From the NCBI GenBank assembly GCA_029262675.1, contig JAJCYW010000003.1:124001-188000 (forward strand): DNA of 64,000 bases, given 5' to 3'. Positions 59,896 through 64,000 of this stretch are shown in pieces. Numbering within the stretch: the stretch's first letter is position 1; every line of letters starts with the position of its first letter. The position numbers and the translations under genes were made by a program. The notes below the pieces were generated by a model. The model made no database searches. It was not told the DNA's origin and saw only the letters and a list, made by a program, of their open reading frames with translations. Source of the stretch: Chloroflexota bacterium. Its GTDB lineage: Bacteria > Chloroflexota > Dehalococcoidia > DSTF01 > RBG-16-68-14.

Positions 59896-60873
59896 CTAGG
59901 GCAGCGTCACTTCGATCCAGCCTTCGCCCGCACTCTGCAAGTGGCCTTCACCAGTCCAGCCGTCGTTAGTTTCGTCGGCGTCGTAGTAGGCGAGTGCGAT
60001 CAGCACCGTGCCGCCGCTTGCGAACTGAACGTCCTCTGGGTCGCCGGTCTGCAGCGGCCGGGACATCTCGAAGATCCACGTACCGTCCGCGCCGATTCCG
60101 CTCGCCCGCCCGGTGTGCTCCCAGACGCCTGCCAGGGTGTTCTCGGCAGCGGGGTTAGGGCTGTTTCCACCACCGTCGTCTTCGCGGTCCTCAGGATCGG
60201 TGGCGAACTCGTCGTCTAGGTTGCAGTCGGGGTCGTCACCGCCGCCCGGGTCACCGCCGCCGGACAGTACGCCCGGACCGCAGTCGAGCTCCCAGTGCCA
60301 GAGATCGACCATGCCGAGACTGGTTTCGTAGTTATCGTCCCCCGATCCCATATGGGGCCCCGCTTCTGGGTCGATAAGGAACATCACGTTGGGCGATGCC
60401 GATAGACCGTGATCGTCCGGAACGTAGTCATAGTCGTCGGGAACCTCGAGCAACATGTAGAGGTTGTCCGAATCGATGGCAACCCTCACGGTCGCGTCCA
60501 CGGGGTCGAGAGGATTTGGCTCGTCCCAGTCCAAGCTGTCGAACGTCACGCCGGGCGGGAGATCGAACTGCGCCAAAGTAACTGTCACGCCCTCGATGTC
60601 TTCCCAGTCGGACGTATCGCCATCGACGATCAACGTTGCGGAGGCGGCCTCGAAGGTGATACCGCCGCCTGCGCCCTGCGAAGCTGCGGTCGGCTCGGAC
60701 GCGGCAGTGGGGGGTACATCTGTGGTTATTTCGATGGTGAGAGTCGACGGCTCCGTCTTCGCAGCGGTATCGTTACTATCCCCGCCACAGGCGATTGCCG
60801 CGAGGCCGCCAATCGCCAGCGCAACTCCGAACAGCACCAGAAGGCGGTTATTACTTCGATTTTGCGTGTTCAT
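59896..60873 (-). CDS. Lipoprotein with ethylbenzene-dehydrogenase-type heme domain
   Basis: The 325-residue product has a lipoprotein signal (lipobox AAIAC near residue 29), a Thr/Ala linker, and from about residue 70 a domain like the heme-b gamma subunit of ethylbenzene/DMSO-reductase-type enzymes: VDGDTSDWEDIEGVTVTLAQ, VRVAIDSDNLYMLLEVPDDY, VDLWHWELDCG and WIFEMSRPLQTGD. It is last in a minus-strand run with an Fe-S protein and NrfD, which supports a redox role at the outer membrane face. Confidence 0.72.
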   Translation of the reverse strand: MNTQNRSNNRLLVLFGVALAIGGLAAIACGGDSNDTAAKTEPSTLTIEITTDVPPTAASEPTAASQGAGGGITFEAASATLIVDGDTSDWEDIEGVTVTLAQFDLPPGVTFDSLDWDEPNPLDPVDATVRVAIDSDNLYMLLEVPDDYDYVPDDHGLSASPNVMFLIDPEAGPHMGSGDDNYETSLGMVDLWHWELDCGPGVLSGGGDPGGGDDPDCNLDDEFATDPEDREDDGGGNSPNPAAENTLAGVWEHTGRASGIGADGTWIFEMSRPLQTGDPEDVQFASGGTVLIALAYYDADETNDGWTGEGHLQSAGEGWIEVTLP

Positions 60874-60917
60874 GCTACCTCCTCGTCGGCCTCTACCCGT
60901 GCGTCAGCGAAACGACC

Positions 60918-61550
60918 TCAGCGATAGGTGCTGCCGGCGGGCCTCTTCGCCGTGGTTGCCGGCAGCGCTGGTACCCACTCCACACGGCGACCGGCGTACC
61001 AGACGCCCCACCCAACGCGAGCCATGACTCCTGCGATGATGAGCCAGACGATGGCGGCGGCAGCCGTCACAGCCGGGGCCGCCCACAAACGCACGGCGCC
61101 CAAAGAGGCGGTATCGGGTACGGGTGTCAGGGCCACGCCGGAAATCTTCATGACTGTCGTGGTCTCCGCCGGTTGGTAATCTGTGCTCCCGTCGAATTGG
61201 GCTGTCATCGCGTGGGTGCCGTTCCAAGTTGGCGTGTAGGTCAGCGCCGCAATGCCGTCCGCGTTGGTGAGTACCCTCTGGAGCAACACCGGTTGCTCGC
61301 CAAAGAAGTCCGGCGTGACGAATAAGCTAACCGTTTCTCGCGCCAGCGGTTGTCCGCCGGCAGTCGTTAGGCGCACAGACAGCGAAACTCCGTCGCCTGC
61401 TGGCAGCGCCTCATCGAAGATTAGTCCTGCTTCCGCGTTCGCGATCGCCTCATCGGCGAGGGCGGTGCCGGACGGACCGTGGGCGAGCCAGCCGAGAGCC
61501 AACACGACCGCTACGCCAATTCCTAGCCAAGTTATGATGCGAACCATCAC
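60918..61550 (-). CDS. Secreted Ig-like membrane-anchored protein
   Basis: The 210-residue product has an N-terminal signal (VRIITWLGIGVAVVLALGWL), an Ig-like beta domain about residues 45-135 (SLSVRLTTAGGQPLARETVS, GIAALTYTPTWNGTHAMTAQ) and a C-terminal helix near 160-180. It overlaps the nrfD stop by 4 bp, so it belongs to the redox operon. It may hold the complex together outside the membrane. The family is not recognised. Confidence 0.65.
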   Translation of the reverse strand: MMVRIITWLGIGVAVVLALGWLAHGPSGTALADEAIANAEAGLIFDEALPAGDGVSLSVRLTTAGGQPLARETVSLFVTPDFFGEQPVLLQRVLTNADGIAALTYTPTWNGTHAMTAQFDGSTDYQPAETTTVMKISGVALTPVPDTASLGAVRLWAAPAVTAAAAIVWLIIAGVMARVGWGVWYAGRRVEWVPALPATTAKRPAGSTYR

Positions 61551-62890
61551 ACTACCTCCTGCGCCACTGCGAACTCGGGTACGCTCTCTGCGCGCTTCTC
61601 AGGCTCCTCCACCATGCTCTCCTCCTCCATTTCCCAGATGGAGAGAACAGGGAAGATGCGAACGAAGATCATTAGGAATAGGGGGATCGCCGCCAGCGCG
61701 CCCACGGTCACCGCGATTTCCACCCACGATGGTGTATACGAAGAGTCGCCCGCGAGCGGGGGCACGACGATGAGGAAGCGTTTCAGCCACATGCCGATCG
61801 CAGCCAGCGCCGCTGCGAATACGATCCAGTTGATCGTCCTCGTACGGGGCAGTGCCACGAGCCCGATCGGGATGGCCATCCCGCCGATGACAAACGCCCA
61901 AAACATCGGTGCGTATGTCGTGACCAGCAATGACTCGTACAGGCCTTGAACCTCCTGATCCAGTACGTACCCTTCGGTCAAGAACTCTGAAAACGTGAAA
62001 TAGAGATAGAGGACACCCAGCCCCATCATCATGTACCCCAGATACTGGAAGTGCTTCGTTTCGATGTACGCCTCCAGGTGGTAGGCCTTTCGAAAGGCTG
62101 CGATCACCAGGATCACCGTGGCAACTCCGGAGAAGAGCGCCGCCACCACGAAGTAGGGGCCGAAGATCGTGCTGTGCCAGCCTGTTCTGCTCGTCACCGC
62201 GAAGGCCCACGCCAGTACCGAGTGCACAGCGACGGCCAGCGGGATGATTATCACCGCCATCAACGTCACGCCCCACGTCAGGATGCGGCGCTGCTCGGAT
62301 GTCCCTCTCCATCCCAGCGCTAGGAACGCATACAGCCGATGCCGTAGGCCAGACTGATCGACTCTGTCCCGGCATACGGCGATGTCTGGAATGAGCGGAA
62401 GGTAGAGGAAGACGATGGTACCGACCAGGTAGGTGCTTATTGCCACCATGTCCCAGAAGAGCGGCGAGCTGATCTGAGCGTGGACGACCATATTCCAAAC
62501 GCGCAGCGGCTGACCAAGGTGGATAATGACGAAAAGTCCGCCGACGGCGAGCGACACGACCGCCATGGCCTCCGCGAGCCGGGTGATCGGCGCGCGCCAG
62601 GAGGCACCCGAGAGCCGGAGAACGGCAGAGATCACGGCACCGCCGTAGCTGATGCCGATGAAGGTGACGAAGTTAGCTGTATAGATTCCCCAGAACACCT
62701 GGTCATTCAGTCCGGTGACGCCCAGGCCCTCCTTGAGCTGGTACGCGAAAGCGGCGACGCCCAGGGCCACTAGCAAGGACAGCGGAGTCGCGATCAGCCA
62801 GAACGTCAGCCCGCCTCCGCCGAGCGATCGGAGCGCAGCCTCCCGGACTGCCGGCTGTGCGACGTGCGCCTGTCTCATCTCAGCCACCAT
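61547..62890 (-). CDS. NrfD/PsrC-family membrane subunit
   Basis: The 447-residue integral membrane protein has about ten helices. FTFIGISYGGAVISAVLRL-like sequence near residue 75, FVIIHLGQPLRVWNMV near 125 and SSPLFWDMVAISTYLVGTIV near 145 are NrfD/PsrC landmarks. Such subunits pass electrons between the quinone pool and a periplasmic-side Fe-S protein, without heme. It follows the Fe-S gene by 2 bp. No molybdopterin catalytic subunit is present in the window. Confidence 0.88.
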   Translation of the reverse strand: MVAEMRQAHVAQPAVREAALRSLGGGGLTFWLIATPLSLLVALGVAAFAYQLKEGLGVTGLNDQVFWGIYTANFVTFIGISYGGAVISAVLRLSGASWRAPITRLAEAMAVVSLAVGGLFVIIHLGQPLRVWNMVVHAQISSPLFWDMVAISTYLVGTIVFLYLPLIPDIAVCRDRVDQSGLRHRLYAFLALGWRGTSEQRRILTWGVTLMAVIIIPLAVAVHSVLAWAFAVTSRTGWHSTIFGPYFVVAALFSGVATVILVIAAFRKAYHLEAYIETKHFQYLGYMMMGLGVLYLYFTFSEFLTEGYVLDQEVQGLYESLLVTTYAPMFWAFVIGGMAIPIGLVALPRTRTINWIVFAAALAAIGMWLKRFLIVVPPLAGDSSYTPSWVEIAVTVGALAAIPLFLMIFVRIFPVLSIWEMEEESMVEEPEKRAESVPEFAVAQEVV

Positions 62891-62892
62891 CT

Positions 62893-63735
62893 CTAGCTCT
62901 CATCCTGCCCGTGACCGGCGATGTAGAAGACCCGCGGCTGAGTATTGAGTTCCTCCTTGTATCGGAAGGCATCATTGTCCTGGAGCAGCTCGGAGAGCCT
63001 GACGGTCTCTTTGCCGTCTGTCGCAAGGTCCGTGGCGAGATCGCCTACGAAAATCGCTTGGTTGGGGCAGGCGTCCACGCAGTGAGGTAGCTCGCCGTTA
63101 CGGGTGTTGTGTGTGCACATGTCACAGACGTTTACGGTTCCTTTGCGCTGTGGAACTGGGTATTCGGGTGCTGGCTTGCCGAGCACGTTGGGGGCAGGCA
63201 ACGGGTCGTCCCAGTTGAAGGTGCGCACATCGTAAGGGCAGGCCGCCATGCACATACGGCAGCCGATGCAGCGATCTTGGTCCACGAGCGTCGCCCCATC
63301 CGGCGACTTGAAGGTCGCGCCCACCGGACAGACCTTCACACAGGGCGCTTGCTGGCAGTGCATGCACAGCGTGGGCATGTAGTGCGAGTGCCCGTGGGGA
63401 TCCTCAATGTTGTGGGTCTCAATCGTGTAGGTCTTGATCCACTCCTGTCCCTCGTGCAGATAGTGATTCTTCCGGCAGGAACTCATGCAGTCGCGTTCGT
63501 TGGTGCAACGCCGCATGTCGATCACCATCACCCACTGATGCGCGGCGATCTTTTCGTCTTCTGCGTTCTCGGCTAGCGCCCGCTCGCGCTGCGGCAGCGC
63601 GGTGAGCGGGATCAGCGCTCCGCCAGCGCCGGCTGCCACACCTGCCACGCCAAGTCCTTGAAGAAACCGCCGGCGCGAGACTGCTCGACGGGCCACAGCA
63701 GCGGTCCTGCTCTCCGTCTCTGCTTCGTCCGGCAT
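62893..63735 (-). CDS. Tat-exported 4Fe-4S ferredoxin-type subunit
   Basis: The 280-residue product starts with a twin-arginine signal (SRRRFLQGLGVAGVAAGAGG near residue 20). Three standard cluster motifs are visible: CMHCQQAPCVKVCP, CIGCRMCMAACP and CDMC followed by a CVDACP. A first, unusual set (RCTNERDCMSSCRKNH) supplies the fourth cluster. This is the layout of DmsB/PsrB/DsrO-type subunits. Start ATG 63735 has GAGGTGAG. It probably pairs with the NrfD protein encoded 2 bp downstream. Confidence 0.88.
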   Translation of the reverse strand: MPDEAETESRTAAVARRAVSRRRFLQGLGVAGVAAGAGGALIPLTALPQRERALAENAEDEKIAAHQWVMVIDMRRCTNERDCMSSCRKNHYLHEGQEWIKTYTIETHNIEDPHGHSHYMPTLCMHCQQAPCVKVCPVGATFKSPDGATLVDQDRCIGCRMCMAACPYDVRTFNWDDPLPAPNVLGKPAPEYPVPQRKGTVNVCDMCTHNTRNGELPHCVDACPNQAIFVGDLATDLATDGKETVRLSELLQDNDAFRYKEELNTQPRVFYIAGHGQDES

Positions 63736-63896
63736 GTTCTCACCTCAATGACGGCAGATGTTTGTGAATTCCATTACAAGTATCGCACTTGCCAGGTGCG
63801 CCGACATCGGACATGAGAGGTATCCCACAGGCCAAGAACGTAGAGGATGAGGCGGCAGCGGTCTAGTACGAATCTATGAGTTTTGCCGGGGGAGAC

Positions 63897-63925
63897 GTAC
63901 TCTGCGAGTAGTACTTATCGAGTAC
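63897..63925. promoter_or_regulatory. Nested palindromes, possible regulator site
   Basis: On the minus strand the 29 bp read GTACTC, GATA, AGTACT, ACTCGCA, GAGTAC: outer arms pair and an AGTACT palindrome lies between. They overlap the stop codon of the LuxR-type gene and lie about 160 bp before the Fe-S gene. They could be an operator for that regulator. Confidence 0.3.
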
Positions 63926-64000
63926 CCGGCGTGATGAGACCGACTCGCGCCGCGTAGGTGACGAGCTGGGCGCGATTGTGGAGCCCCAGTTTCTTCATGA
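63915..64000 (-). CDS. LuxR/NarL-type regulator, C-terminal end only
   Basis: The last 27 codons before TAA 63915-63917 read MKKLGLHNRAQLVTYAARVG then LITPGTR. This is the end of a LuxR-type helix-turn-helix (recognition-helix tail KLGLHNRAQLVTYA), typical of NarL-family response regulators. The rest lies beyond the window. It is upstream of, and in the same direction as, the Fe-S/NrfD genes and may control them. Confidence 0.75.
   Translation of the reverse strand, partial: MKKLGLHNRAQLVTYAARVGLITPGTR

Overview
The window is high-GC bacterial DNA with dense, mostly operonic genes. The gene set points to a Chloroflexota lineage, perhaps Dehalococcoidia-like: a DUF3090 protein, an F420-type LLM oxidoreductase, ADP-forming acyl-CoA synthetase subunits, a DUF5656-like membrane protein, many short lipoproteins, and secreted proteins with cohesin-like and dockerin-like modules. 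This assignment is inferred from families seen by eye; no database search was possible.

Layout. 0-7.4 kb: a secreted repeat protein cut by the window edge, a GDP-mannose 4,6-dehydratase, an MBL hydrolase, a GltD-like oxidoreductase, a UbiB-type kinase and a cyclic-nucleotide-binding protein. 7.4-13.8 kb: a compact minus-strand operon lipB-lipA-lpdA-pdhA-pdhB-pdhC, which makes a pyruvate (or branched-chain) dehydrogenase complex and its lipoyl cofactor. 13.9-17.3 kb: OsmC, a KARI-like protein with altered catalytic residues, DUF3090, Nudix and SRPBCC genes. 17.7-19.0 kb: a decayed sugar locus, with a GT2 pseudogene and a UDP-sugar dehydrogenase homologue lacking its catalytic Cys. 19.1-23.6 kb: a DUF4349 lipoprotein, an ECF sigma/anti-sigma pair, a crotonase and an LLM oxidoreductase. 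23.7-28.5 kb: a copper-handling operon with a His-rich membrane protein, a Met-rich lipoprotein, a cupredoxin, CopC and a CopC-CopD-cytochrome c fusion. 28.8-31.4 kb: a large secreted protein with three cohesin-like modules, Thr/Pro repeats and a dockerin.

31.55-45.53 kb is a candidate genomic island. An intact tRNA-Pro(GGG) lies at its right end and a 62-bp partial copy of that tRNA's 3' half at its left end, with the geometry expected of tRNA-targeted integration. It carries an acyltransferase-SGNH protein and a GT-C glycosyltransferase that share the same unusual C-terminal domain, four paralogous arylsulfotransferase-like proteins ending in dockerins (three in tandem, one inverted), and eroded gene fragments. 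No integrase was found.

45.6-59.6 kb is mostly housekeeping on the minus strand: a membrane protein, mfd, pth, an unknown gene, a cysteine desulfurase, an NTF2/DUF4352-like lipoprotein, two BNR-repeat proteins and the two subunits of an ADP-forming acyl-CoA synthetase. 59.7-64 kb holds tRNA-Gly(GCC), then a membrane redox module (Tat-exported four-cluster Fe-S protein, NrfD, an Ig-like protein and an ethylbenzene-dehydrogenase-type heme-domain lipoprotein) next to the C-terminus of a LuxR/NarL regulator. The most interesting hypothesis is a surface-glycan-modifying island whose dockerin-tagged sulfotransferase-like enzymes could dock on the neighbouring cohesin-like protein.
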